Part shown: positions 33,981 through 40,857 of the stretch, piece after piece
How the letters are laid out: each line of letters starts with the position of its first letter
Numbering within the stretch: the stretch's first letter is position 1
IMG/VR virus record: IMGVR_UViG_3300043425_000333
Span: 1-44,936 of that record
Length of the DNA: 44,936 nt
Reading direction: 5' to 3' (one strand)
Source of the DNA: a virus
Program-made: the position numbers and the translations under genes
Notes under the pieces: model-generated
The model's database searches: none
Told to the model about the DNA's origin: nothing
Seen by the model: the letters and a program-made list of their open reading frames with translations, nothing else

Positions 33981-34651
33981 CAATGCCTCCGTGGTTTCCA
34001 ATGCTCACAGCTTTTAACTGGGCACCAGCCACATAACGGGCTGGTCTTTGCGTTCCATACACCATTATCCATGCTGGCCTCAAGCTGTTCTAACTGATTA
34101 TCAAACACAGATAGGTACGTATCCAAGTGCTCACGCCTGTGGGTCTTCTTAGGAAACTCGTTGGACACCACGAAAGCTAGCCCCGACTTAACCTTGGTTA
34201 TCTCTGGGTAGTGCACGAACACCGCGCCAGCCATCAGGTCCAGCTGCTTCATGTCCGCATACTTGGCGTTCTTGCCTGTCTTGTAGTCCACCATGTGGGC
34301 AGTCTTGCCGTTCGTGATGAGCAAATCGACGATGCCGCGCCACCATACGTCCTTATCGAAGAAGCCGCATGGCTCGTAGCCAGTACCCGTTTTCTTTACG
34401 CCTAGCTTCAGCTCGGTGTGCTTCTCGCCCGGAAACTGGGCCAGCACTTCCACGACGGGCCGCATGATGCTGAACTTCTCTGGTATGGGTGTGCCGTGCT
34501 TGATGTAGTGCTCGGCTGCTTCGTGCGCGTTGGTCCCATAGATAGCTGCTTCGCCGGGGTCGTCCTTTACGTCCTTAATCACCTTGAGGTGAAAGTACTT
34601 CTTCGGACACTGGTCGAAGGTCTTGATGCTACTATAGGACCACGCTGTCAT
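33980..34651 (-). CDS. Cas4/RecB-like PD-(D/E)XK exonuclease with Fe-S cysteines
   Basis: A 223-residue nuclease. It starts SYSSIKTFDQCPKKYF (Cys15), then YGTNAHEAAEHY (His43), RGIVDLLI (Asp109), VDYKTGK (Asp122, Lys124), QLDLMAGAV (Gln136) and ends with CGWCPVKSC (Cys207, Cys210, Cys215). This is the full set of RecB-type motifs with the four cysteines of an iron-sulfur cluster, as in Cas4 and AddB-like nucleases. It is probably a recombination or host-DNA degradation enzyme. No CRISPR gene or array is near it. Confidence 0.88.
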   Translation of the reverse strand: MTAWSYSSIKTFDQCPKKYFHLKVIKDVKDDPGEAAIYGTNAHEAAEHYIKHGTPIPEKFSIMRPVVEVLAQFPGEKHTELKLGVKKTGTGYEPCGFFDKDVWWRGIVDLLITNGKTAHMVDYKTGKNAKYADMKQLDLMAGAVFVHYPEITKVKSGLAFVVSNEFPKKTHRREHLDTYLSVFDNQLEQLEASMDNGVWNAKTSPLCGWCPVKSCEHWKPRRH

Positions 34652-34652
34652 G

Positions 34653-35162
34653 TTATCTTGTTTTCCCTTGGAGACGGTCAGCCACTAACGTAGCATATCC
34701 GGCTATATCAATCCAGCTATCTAGGTGGTTCGGGTTGCCGTGCACGATGCGACTTATCTTAGTCGCAATCATATCCAGCGCCTGTAGTTGGTCAGGATAT
34801 AAGTGTAGTGCGTTACGGGCGACCGCATTGTGCATGATACCTTTAATCCTAATGGTCGTGTCCGAAGACTGCATGAACGAACCATATTGCTCCGCCCTTG
34901 CGTCTAAGATATTACCCACCCCACTGACTTCGGGTTCAGGTTTCGGTCCACAGTCATTAGTGCAGGGCGTACCAAGAACTGCTTCCGCCTCCGCTAGCGC
35001 CGCTTCCTCTGCCGCTACTAACGCCGCTTTCTCTAAGTCCTTCTTCAGCTTCCAAGCGTAGTTGTAGCTTACCGCCATACGTTGGGTAACTTCGCTAGGC
35101 GAATAGCCCTGCTTCAGCAGCTTTATAACGTTATCTGCTATGACTTTCTTTCTCATACTCAT
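34653..35162 (-). CDS. HTH plus DUF6378 domain protein
   Basis: A 169-residue protein. Residues 18-42 form a helix-turn-helix (GYSPSEVTQRMAVSYNYAWKL). An Ala/Glu-rich coiled linker follows, then residues 84-165 with NILDARAEQYGSF, LQALDMIATKISRIVHGN and DSWIDIAGYATLVAD. The last part matches DUF6378, a family common in phages and thought to resemble all-alpha NTP pyrophosphatases (MazG-like). The metal-binding EExxE pattern is not obvious, so activity is uncertain. The GGAGCAA site precedes the start. Confidence 0.75.
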   Translation of the reverse strand: MSMRKKVIADNVIKLLKQGYSPSEVTQRMAVSYNYAWKLKKDLEKAALVAAEEAALAEAEAVLGTPCTNDCGPKPEPEVSGVGNILDARAEQYGSFMQSSDTTIRIKGIMHNAVARNALHLYPDQLQALDMIATKISRIVHGNPNHLDSWIDIAGYATLVADRLQGKTR

Positions 35163-35175
35163 TTCATTTGCTCCT

Positions 35176-35934
35176 TCACTTTAGATTGCCGCCGCTCTTC
35201 AGGATGTCACCACCAAACACATACGTGCCTACATGATGTAACTTGATGAACGGGTGGGCGTGTATTTTGCCACCGTGGTTGCGCCACAGTTCACAAAAAT
35301 GGTAATCTTCGCTTAGCAGTGCACCGGTATCGTCGATGCTGGTAGCGAAAAACTCATGGGTTAGAGGCTTCTGGTACTCGCCTGTCTCTGGGTCTTTGAA
35401 CGACGATGTACGGTAGGTCGGCACATGCGGTATTAACTGCTCGAATACCCCCCGCTTGATTAGCATGAAGCCTGTGCCGCCATGCCGCACTTCGATGCAG
35501 CCTGTCTCGTCTGTATGTACGTCAGCACCACCTACCATGTTGAACACAAAGGCTCCGGCATGGTCCGCAAGGTCAGCCTTACCTTCAAGGGCAGCGCGAT
35601 TGACACTGTCCCAGTTCACTTCCTTCTTAGGGTAGATGCCGCATGCGATGTCCTTGTCGGCCAGCATCAGGTGCGCGATAGCCTCACCGTCAAAGCCAAT
35701 GTCAGCGTCGATGAACATGAGGTAGTCATGGTCACTCTCAAGGAACACCCGTGCCAGATCGTTACGTGCCCGTGTGATAAGGCTCTCGTTCATAATCTGA
35801 CACCATGCCACGTTGACGCCAATCTCACGCATCTTAGCCATGGTCATAAGCAGACCTTGCACATAGTGCCCTGTGCACATGCCACCGTACATGGGGGTGG
35901 CAATCATCAGGCTCGGTCGTTTCTCTTCAGTCAT
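35176..35934 (-). CDS. GT-A glycosyltransferase-like protein
   Basis: A 252-residue protein that starts in an ATGA overlap with the small membrane gene upstream. The pattern is PSLMIATPMYGG, then LITRARNDLARVFL, YLMFIDADIGF with the DxD pair Asp76/Asp78, a sugar-binding part, and LLSEDYHFCELWRNHGGKIHAHPF. These are the marks of a GT-A fold family 2-like glycosyltransferase. In a phage early region it could glucosylate DNA bases, modify host surface sugars or act on virion proteins; the target cannot be read from sequence. Confidence 0.8.
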   Translation of the reverse strand: MTEEKRPSLMIATPMYGGMCTGHYVQGLLMTMAKMREIGVNVAWCQIMNESLITRARNDLARVFLESDHDYLMFIDADIGFDGEAIAHLMLADKDIACGIYPKKEVNWDSVNRAALEGKADLADHAGAFVFNMVGGADVHTDETGCIEVRHGGTGFMLIKRGVFEQLIPHVPTYRTSSFKDPETGEYQKPLTHEFFATSIDDTGALLSEDYHFCELWRNHGGKIHAHPFIKLHHVGTYVFGGDILKSGGNLK

Positions 35935-36122
35935 TTCTTACCCCCTGTGAAGCGACCCTTGGAGTCGCGGGTGTTGTGCCTATAAAGTTTCTGGTTAAGT
36001 AGCTCGTTCTCGCGCTTGAGGGTAAGGACCTTCCCGTCCGCGCTACCCTTACCAAGCATGTAGCTAAAGTAGACCAGTACAAATACCGCTACCGTTGCTG
36101 TAAATGTCCAACTTATTTCCAT
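35931..36122 (-). CDS. Small single-pass membrane protein
   Basis: A 63-residue protein with AAGGAGGAG upstream. Residues 5-24 form a membrane segment (WTFTATVAVFVLVYFSYML), followed by a charged coiled stretch (VLTLKRENELLNQKLYRH) and a basic tail (DSKGRFTGGKK). It overlaps the glycosyltransferase start. It could anchor that enzyme or another partner at the inner membrane. The tail resembles general phage 'SKGRFT' endings found on small proteins. Function unknown. Confidence 0.65.
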   Translation of the reverse strand: MEISWTFTATVAVFVLVYFSYMLGKGSADGKVLTLKRENELLNQKLYRHNTRDSKGRFTGGKK

Positions 36123-36124
36123 TT

Positions 36125-36673
36125 CTACTCTCCTCCTTTTAAAGCCCTAATCACTGACCGCACGTATATCATGTCGTCCCTGAGACCTGCACGTGTCGCG
36201 TTCGCAAGTTGGAAGTCACCGCAAGCCAGCGCCTCCGCAGCCACAAGCTCCCGCGCTTGAAGCACTACTGGGTCTGCGCTTAACTCTGGGTAGCGAACTA
36301 TTGCAGCTCGTTTCCACTTCTCCAAAACGTCAATCTCGGCCTTCATCGTCTTGATTAGGTCGTTCAGTATATCAACCTGCAGCGTTGATTGCGGCTTCGC
36401 CTGCGGCGACTTTACACTCTCTTCTTTCTTGTACTTTACGGAGTACGCACGGTGTGTCGTAATCCGGCCCGATGGACCCTCTTCGCGCTTCTTACCTGTC
36501 ACGAACACTATGTCCTTATTCGCCATCGAACTGATAGCGTGGGATATGTGGTCTATGTCCAAATGAGGCATCAGGGCGGAGAGTTCTTTAGTCGTGCTGT
36601 TGGCGTTACGCCGCAACATGTTTAAGACTTCTTCTTTCCGGGTGTTCGGACGTATAATAGCTGTGTTATTCAT
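36125..36673 (-). CDS. Winged-helix-type DNA-binding protein
   Basis: A 182-residue protein. Residues 10-75 look like a winged helix: TRKEEVLNMLRRNANSTTKELSALM, HISHAISSMANKDIVF, a wing (GKKREEGPSGRITTHRAYSV). After a Lys-rich linker comes a helical part (LNDLIKTMKAEIDVLEKWKRAAIVRYPEL) that could dimerise. It may be a phage transcription regulator. The ATG 36673 has the GGAGCAA site. No specific family is assigned. Confidence 0.65.
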   Translation of the reverse strand: MNNTAIIRPNTRKEEVLNMLRRNANSTTKELSALMPHLDIDHISHAISSMANKDIVFVTGKKREEGPSGRITTHRAYSVKYKKEESVKSPQAKPQSTLQVDILNDLIKTMKAEIDVLEKWKRAAIVRYPELSADPVVLQARELVAAEALACGDFQLANATRAGLRDDMIYVRSVIRALKGGE

Positions 36674-36700
36674 GGTACTTGCTCCTTCTTTGGTTACTAC

Positions 36701-37225
36701 TTACGAAACTAATTTTCTCAACGCACCCACAATACCGTTATTTTTCATATCGGTAGACGTGGGGTATCTGGCTGCAGTGGTGGTGCCGGTGTTGACGTGC
36801 TCATCCAGCCAAATGCTGCTTGCAGACGTACCAACAATCGTGCTGTGGTACGGGCTTGTGTTAACTGGTAAGCTAGCACCACCACCACCACCACCACCAC
36901 CACCGCCACCCTGCTGCATGGTGGTGTTCCGTGCCTTCTGCATAATCAAGTTACGCTCATACTCACGGTCTTCCTCTGCCTTGCGGCGGCGGTCTTCACC
37001 GTTAAGCATTTCGTCCATCACCCGCTCGTGAATTTCATCCAGCCGGATGTCGCGCAGCTTTGCGGCGATTGCAGCCTTGTCAGCCTCGTTCCCGTAGGCG
37101 TGTATCCCGTTTATGGGTTCATACCATCGGTCGTGAAACGGCGCGTGTGCAACCCTAAACTCTTCAGGATGACTCTCCATCCGTGCGAGGAGTAGCTTCA
37201 CTACCTCATGTGGCTCATCCACCAT
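36701..37225 (-). CDS. Helical protein with polyglycine linker
   Basis: A 174-residue protein preceded by GGAGCAA. The N-terminal 95 residues are helical and charged (EADKAAIAAKLRDIRLDEIHERVMDEM; RRRKAEEDREYERN). A run of 11 Gly (encoded by the tract at 36877-36910) then links to a Thr/Ser-rich C terminus with TSPYHSTIVGTSASSIW. The family is not recognised. The start overlaps the end of the DNA polymerase gene by 11 bases. The linker length may vary among relatives because of the repeat. Confidence 0.6.
   Translation of the reverse strand: MVDEPHEVVKLLLARMESHPEEFRVAHAPFHDRWYEPINGIHAYGNEADKAAIAAKLRDIRLDEIHERVMDEMLNGEDRRRKAEEDREYERNLIMQKARNTTMQQGGGGGGGGGGGASLPVNTSPYHSTIVGTSASSIWLDEHVNTGTTTAARYPTSTDMKNNGIVGALRKLVS
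36877..36910 (-). repeat. Trinucleotide (GGT)n polyglycine tract
   Basis: About 11 near-perfect triplets, CAC/ACC-type on the plus strand, encode 11 Gly on the minus strand. One triplet is CGCC. It is the longest simple repeat in the window and keeps the reading frame if it gains or loses units. Confidence 0.8.
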
Positions 37226-39077
37226 AACTTGCTCCTATCTTGCTCTCACAGTTCAACGGTAATGTCGGTGCCCACTTGGGCCGTATACGCATACACGCCT
37301 CAACGAACGCACGGGCTTTGTCAGCTTCTTCTATGGGTGCAATCACCCCCACGGCGTCGTGCACGGTCATCACTACGCGGTAACGACGCGCAACCATCAG
37401 CATCTGCTCACCTATGATGATACGGGCGACTGCCTGACACACATTCTCTATGAGCTTCCCGCCGTATATGCGGGTAGGGATAACTGCCCGGCCCTTCTTA
37501 ACGTCGTAGACGAACTGGTCCCGGCCCGACTTCTTGTCTGGCTCCTTGCGTAAGTTATCGTACCGCAGGTACATACCGTTGGGTAACCTGATACCAAACA
37601 TATCCACTAGCAGTGCTTCGTGCTCACCCAGTTGTGCGGTCCTAGTGGACATAAGCGCCTCTAGCGCCTTATCCCCTTGCTCCCACAGCTTTGGTATCAT
37701 GGGGTAAGCGTTACGGTACACCGTAATAATGTGCTTACACTCCTCGATTGGCATATCGACGTTGAAGGTCTTTAGCTGCATCTGGAACTTAGTCGCACCC
37801 ATGGCATAGCCTGCACCGAGAATAGTGGTCTTACCTACAAACCGCTGGTCGTCTACTATGTCACCTACGGCTACACCGTATATCTCTGACGCCATGATTT
37901 TGTACGGGTCGTACTGCATGTCCGCCTTCTCCACACCCGCTGCGACTTCTGCGTTGTTCTTGTCAAAGAACTCTACAAGGTCATCCTGCCCAGCTAGCCA
38001 CGCCAAGGTCCGCGCTTCAATCTGTGATGAGTCACAGTCGATAAACACATAGCCCTCCGGTGCCAGCATAGACTTCTTGAGCGGTGACTTGCGCGGTAGG
38101 TTCTGCAGGTTGACCTTGTCGTCGCCACCCCATCTGCCTGTATGTGCTGCGTAGTAGCGTAGTGGAACTGGTAGTAGTCCCCGGTCAGCAATAGCTACGA
38201 ACCGCTCGGTCCGCGTCTCCTCAAGTGTAGACTTCACGCCCAGACGCGCAGCGACGATGGCTTGTACTTGTGGATTGGGGTGGTCGAGCAGTGCCTTGAA
38301 CCCCTCGTCACTCTTGGCGAACGCGAATGCTGCCTTACCTGTCTTGGCGCTCACCTTCATGGGCGGGGACACACCATGAAACTCCAACAGTTCCGCTAGC
38401 TTCGGATTGCTCATCAACTCCGACTTGTCGTAGTTAAGCTTAGCCATAAGCTCTTCTTTTTTGGCTTGTACGTTATCCAAATGCGCAGCCAAGATACTCT
38501 TATCCAACACCAGCACCGGCTCGGTGAACATCCGGATGGTCAGGTCAATCAGACGCAGCTCGGACACAGGCATGAGTGGGGCCAAGACAGTAAACAACTT
38601 CTGCGTCAGCTCTACGTCGTTAATACAGTAGTCGCCATACCGGGCTAGGTCTTCGTCAGTGAAGTCCAGTCGCCGCTTACCTAGCGCGTTGATAACCTCG
38701 TCGCCCTTCTCGCCCAGACCGTAACGCTCAACTGCTCTGGCTAGGCTGTTACCAGCATGCGGTCCATCAATAGCACGGAGCATAGACAGGGTGTCAGCGA
38801 TGCGCTTAGGCCGGATGTCGTAACGCCAGTTAAGGATTGCCATGTCGAACATGGCGTTATGGGCCACAGCTATGCTGTTATCCCAGTCCCACTGTTGTAG
38901 CCACCGCTTGGTTTGCGCGTTGGTACCGGTGAACCATACAGTCTCTTCTTCGTTGCGCTTAACGGCAACGCCGATGGTCTCGAACTGCGGGTCACGGATA
39001 TACTCCTCCGTCGTCATTTTGGAGAGCGAGAAGGCGCGGTCGTAGTAGGTCTCGAAGTCGATGTTCAAGATGTCCAT
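37215..39077 (-). CDS. Family A DNA polymerase with 3'-5' exonuclease
   Basis: A 620-residue replicative polymerase. ATG 39077 overlaps the previous stop (TGATG); the TTG one codon before is not needed. The exonuclease domain has ExoI NIDFET (Asp7, Glu9), ExoII AHNAMFDM and ExoIII YGDYCINDVELT. Polymerase motifs are A, FIDCDSSQIEAR (Asp347 or Asp349, Glu354); B, RFVGKTTILGAGYAMG; and C, MTVHDAVG. Motif C has HDA where HDE is usual in Pol I and T7. No 5' nuclease domain is present, as is normal for phage types. It works with the primase-helicase and SSB-like proteins. Confidence 0.92.
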   Translation of the reverse strand: MDILNIDFETYYDRAFSLSKMTTEEYIRDPQFETIGVAVKRNEEETVWFTGTNAQTKRWLQQWDWDNSIAVAHNAMFDMAILNWRYDIRPKRIADTLSMLRAIDGPHAGNSLARAVERYGLGEKGDEVINALGKRRLDFTDEDLARYGDYCINDVELTQKLFTVLAPLMPVSELRLIDLTIRMFTEPVLVLDKSILAAHLDNVQAKKEELMAKLNYDKSELMSNPKLAELLEFHGVSPPMKVSAKTGKAAFAFAKSDEGFKALLDHPNPQVQAIVAARLGVKSTLEETRTERFVAIADRGLLPVPLRYYAAHTGRWGGDDKVNLQNLPRKSPLKKSMLAPEGYVFIDCDSSQIEARTLAWLAGQDDLVEFFDKNNAEVAAGVEKADMQYDPYKIMASEIYGVAVGDIVDDQRFVGKTTILGAGYAMGATKFQMQLKTFNVDMPIEECKHIITVYRNAYPMIPKLWEQGDKALEALMSTRTAQLGEHEALLVDMFGIRLPNGMYLRYDNLRKEPDKKSGRDQFVYDVKKGRAVIPTRIYGGKLIENVCQAVARIIIGEQMLMVARRYRVVMTVHDAVGVIAPIEEADKARAFVEACMRIRPKWAPTLPLNCESKIGASYGG

Positions 39078-39277
39078 CAATATAGCCTTGTGACGTGGAT
39101 GGTGTCGCCCTTGGTGCGGGTCATGTAGTGACGGTCTGTTCGCTCGTTCTGGTTATGCGCAGCCCTGCGGACAAGGTCCTTGTCCCGCTCCGTTGGTGCT
39201 TCAAATATCTTAACCTCGCCCACCTCCATCGCATTGAGGCCGTACTTGGACTTCCGTACGTTAGAACCTGATGTCAT
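39077..39277 (-). CDS. 66-residue protein upstream of polymerase
   Basis: ATG 39277 is chosen because GGAG lies seven bases upstream; ATG 39292 lacks a site. The product is charged: NAMEVGEVKIFEAPTERDKD, then VRRAAHNQNERTDRHYMTR and a final TIHVTRLY. The pattern RRAAHNxNxRxDRxYxTR is one I associate with small DNA-binding proteins of marine phages, where it may be a regulator. Its stop overlaps the polymerase start. Confidence 0.65.
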   Translation of the reverse strand: MTSGSNVRKSKYGLNAMEVGEVKIFEAPTERDKDLVRRAAHNQNERTDRHYMTRTKGDTIHVTRLY

Positions 39278-39338
39278 CTTCACTCCAATCATAAATGTCC
39301 CAGCCGAAGTTGTCGTGTAGGAATTGTCTCAGGGTCAT
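39261..39338 (-). CDS. Possible 25-residue acidic peptide
   Basis: ATG 39338 overlaps the previous TGA (ATGA), and the frame ends with TAA at 39261-39263, inside the start region of the next gene. The peptide (MTLRQFLHDNFGWDIYDWS...) is acidic and aromatic. The double overlap is the same kind seen between all genes in this chain, but its length makes it uncertain. Confidence 0.4.
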   Translation of the reverse strand: MTLRQFLHDNFGWDIYDWSEDDIRF

Positions 39339-39463
39339 TTCATCAACCATATCATGATGGCGTCGTACAGGTCGTACTTGCTGTCGCCAAAGTTCCAGAA
39401 GAGGAGGAAGCAGACACCAAAAAAGTCCATCCCAGTGCGTACTGTTACCGTCTTATCATCCAT
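39335..39463 (-). CDS. 42-residue membrane-type peptide
   Basis: ATG 39463 overlaps the end of the upstream gene by eight bases, and TGA (39335-39337) overlaps the next ATG. The centre is hydrophobic and aromatic (MDFFGVCFLLFWNFG), followed by DLYDAIMIWLMK, so it may sit in the inner membrane. No gene otherwise fills this space. Membrane peptides of this size in early operons can act on host functions, but no activity is known here. Confidence 0.5.
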   Translation of the reverse strand: MDDKTVTVRTGMDFFGVCFLLFWNFGDSKYDLYDAIMIWLMK

Positions 39464-39701
39464 TTGCGTCATCCTCCGGCTCAAACACATAGCCAATCAT
39501 GCTATGCAGTGGGCGCAAGATTGTTTTCTTGGTCGGGTCAATCTTGAACGTGTGCATCGGGTTGCCGTCGGCTGTGCTCACCACGGTGAACGTGACAGTC
39601 TTGGGCTGACGCAGTCGCTCGTTCTCGGCTTCCAGTTCAATAACGTGGACCATGTAGGCTTGAAGTTCATTCACATAATTCAGTGTAGTTTCGTCAGTCA
39701 T
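39456..39701 (-). CDS. Small coiled-coil protein
   Basis: An 81-residue protein with AAAGGAG before ATG 39701. Residues 8-32 form a coiled coil (YVNELQAYMVHVIELEAENERL), followed by a beta part (KTVTFTVVSTADGNPMHTFKI) and a Pro/Gly-rich end. It overlaps the gene upstream by eight bases and the next by eight. No family is recognised. The coil suggests a dimer or binding to a partner. Confidence 0.6.
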   Translation of the reverse strand: MTDETTLNYVNELQAYMVHVIELEAENERLRQPKTVTFTVVSTADGNPMHTFKIDPTKKTILRPLHSMIGYVFEPEDDANG

Positions 39702-40059
39702 CGTTCTTCTCCTTTATCTCAAAGCCAAGCGCGTCCAGTATGGTGCGGAGTTCTTCGGCCACGCTGAAATCCCAACATAACGCATTACACGCATCCACCA
39801 GCGGGTCAGGCTTGGGCGCAGGGATGATGAACTCAATCAGATGTTTGCTGGCATACACTACCGCTTCTGCATGGCCGGTGTTTTTAAGTACAGACAAAGC
39901 GCCTTTCGCCGCATCGCTGAACTTCTTTTTGAATTCTTCCAACTCCAACTCTTTGGTTTTCAATTTGGCCTGAAAATCCTGTGCGCGGCCCTGCCATCTC
40001 ATGGCTTCCAAATACGGGTTATACTCAGTAGGTGGAATTTTTTGTTCAATGTCGGTCAT
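39694..40059 (-). CDS. Coiled-coil early protein, unknown
   Basis: A 121-residue protein starting in a 4-base overlap. It has a charged coiled coil (AKLKTKELELEEFKKKFSD) in the first half and a more ordinary helical end with two cysteines (DACNALCWDFSVAEELR). No recognised domain. It is part of a chain of overlapping small genes between the VRR-NUC nuclease and the polymerase, a place where phages often keep host-takeover proteins. Confidence 0.6.
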   Translation of the reverse strand: MTDIEQKIPPTEYNPYLEAMRWQGRAQDFQAKLKTKELELEEFKKKFSDAAKGALSVLKNTGHAEAVVYASKHLIEFIIPAPKPDPLVDACNALCWDFSVAEELRTILDALGFEIKEKNDD

Positions 40060-40244
40060 TTCAAATGCTCCCCTGCTTCGATGGCGTCGATCAAAACGGA
40101 TTGAGTTTTGCTGGTTGTCAAAGTTTCAATGACGCGGATGGGGCATATCCCTGCTTTATGTCGGCGTAGCCACGCCACAATGTGTTTGCGTTCTTCTATT
40201 GCGCCTTCGAATAACCCTTGGCGGTATGCTTGCAATTCGCTCAT
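40056..40244 (-). CDS. Small helical early protein
   Basis: A 62-residue protein in 4-base overlaps on both sides. Residues 1-35 are helical (ELQAYRQGLFEGAIEERKHIVAWLRRH), followed by a short hydrophobic helix. No cysteine pair or membrane segment of note. No family is recognised. It may bind a host protein, but there is no direct evidence. Confidence 0.55.
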   Translation of the reverse strand: MSELQAYRQGLFEGAIEERKHIVAWLRRHKAGICPIRVIETLTTSKTQSVLIDAIEAGEHLK

Positions 40245-40531
40245 TTGCTTTCCCCCAGTCGGCGCTTCTCAAAGAACTCAAGCAGTGCCGCGAGTAGCTG
40301 GGCCGAACCTTCCCTTGCGTCGGCGTTCCACCTACGCTCGGAGTCGCTGTTCATACCCGAAGGTGCGGTCTTCTCGCTGACGTATATCGCCTTCGCCACC
40401 CGCTCTTTGTGTTCGCTTACCTGCTTGCGTAGGGCGGTGACGCGCCTGACATCCACACCGTGGTAAGATGCAATATACCTATCGTCCGTTATGTACCCAA
40501 TCGTCCGGATAATTTCTGGGTCACTGCTCAT
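40241..40531 (-). CDS. Small early protein with mixed helical pattern
   Basis: A 96-residue charged protein. ATG 40531 lies within the VRR-NUC gene, with GAAGGAGCAG upstream. Residues 1-40 (EIIRTIGYITDDRYIASYHGVDVRRVTALR) resemble an HTH-type segment, and the C terminus is a helix (GSAQLLAALLEFFEKRRL). The HTH idea is weak. It overlaps the next gene by 4 bases. Confidence 0.55.
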   Translation of the reverse strand: MSSDPEIIRTIGYITDDRYIASYHGVDVRRVTALRKQVSEHKERVAKAIYVSEKTAPSGMNSDSERRWNADAREGSAQLLAALLEFFEKRRLGESK

Positions 40532-40832
40532 TCTTCTGCTCCTTCATCTTGCGCACCAGCCCTCGCACCATGTCCCAGTTCTCGTCGTTAGCTACCACGG
40601 CTACGCCATTACACCGACGTATCGCTTCAATCTCACGCACTTGTAGGGCGGTTGGTTTGTTGGTCCCTGCCTTGACTTCGATGGCCAAGAAGTAGCCGTT
40701 CACACAGCATATTATGTCAGGGACGCCGCTACGGCCAAAACCATGGGTGGCGGGGAAGAAGTAGTAAACTCCTTCCTCCTTCAACACCTTGACGATTTTT
40801 TCTTTGACTCTTTTTTCTGGCGTTGACGCCAT
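40521..40832 (-). CDS. VRR-NUC domain nuclease
   Basis: A 103-residue protein with the GGAGCAA site. The VRR-NUC motifs are visible: HGFGRSGVPDIICCVNG (Asp39), FLAIEVKAG (Glu52, Lys54) and Gln64 in TALQVREIEA. It is close to the minimal length of stand-alone phage VRR-NUC enzymes, which cut branched or Holliday-type DNA. It likely resolves replication or recombination intermediates, in step with the SNF2 and Cas4-like proteins. Confidence 0.9.
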   Translation of the reverse strand: MASTPEKRVKEKIVKVLKEEGVYYFFPATHGFGRSGVPDIICCVNGYFLAIEVKAGTNKPTALQVREIEAIRRCNGVAVVANDENWDMVRGLVRKMKEQKNEQ

Positions 40833-40857
40833 GTTGTTTGCTCCTTCTTATGAGTGT

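Noticed and set aside
33980-34651. CRISPR adaptation system based on the Cas4-like gene
   Set aside because: There is no Cas1, Cas2, effector gene or repeat array in the window. Stand-alone Cas4-like nucleases are common in phages.
36594-37031. 145-residue plus-strand frame with a polyproline run
   Set aside because: The proline run is the reverse reading of the polyglycine tract; the minus-strand gene has the ribosome site and fits its neighbours.
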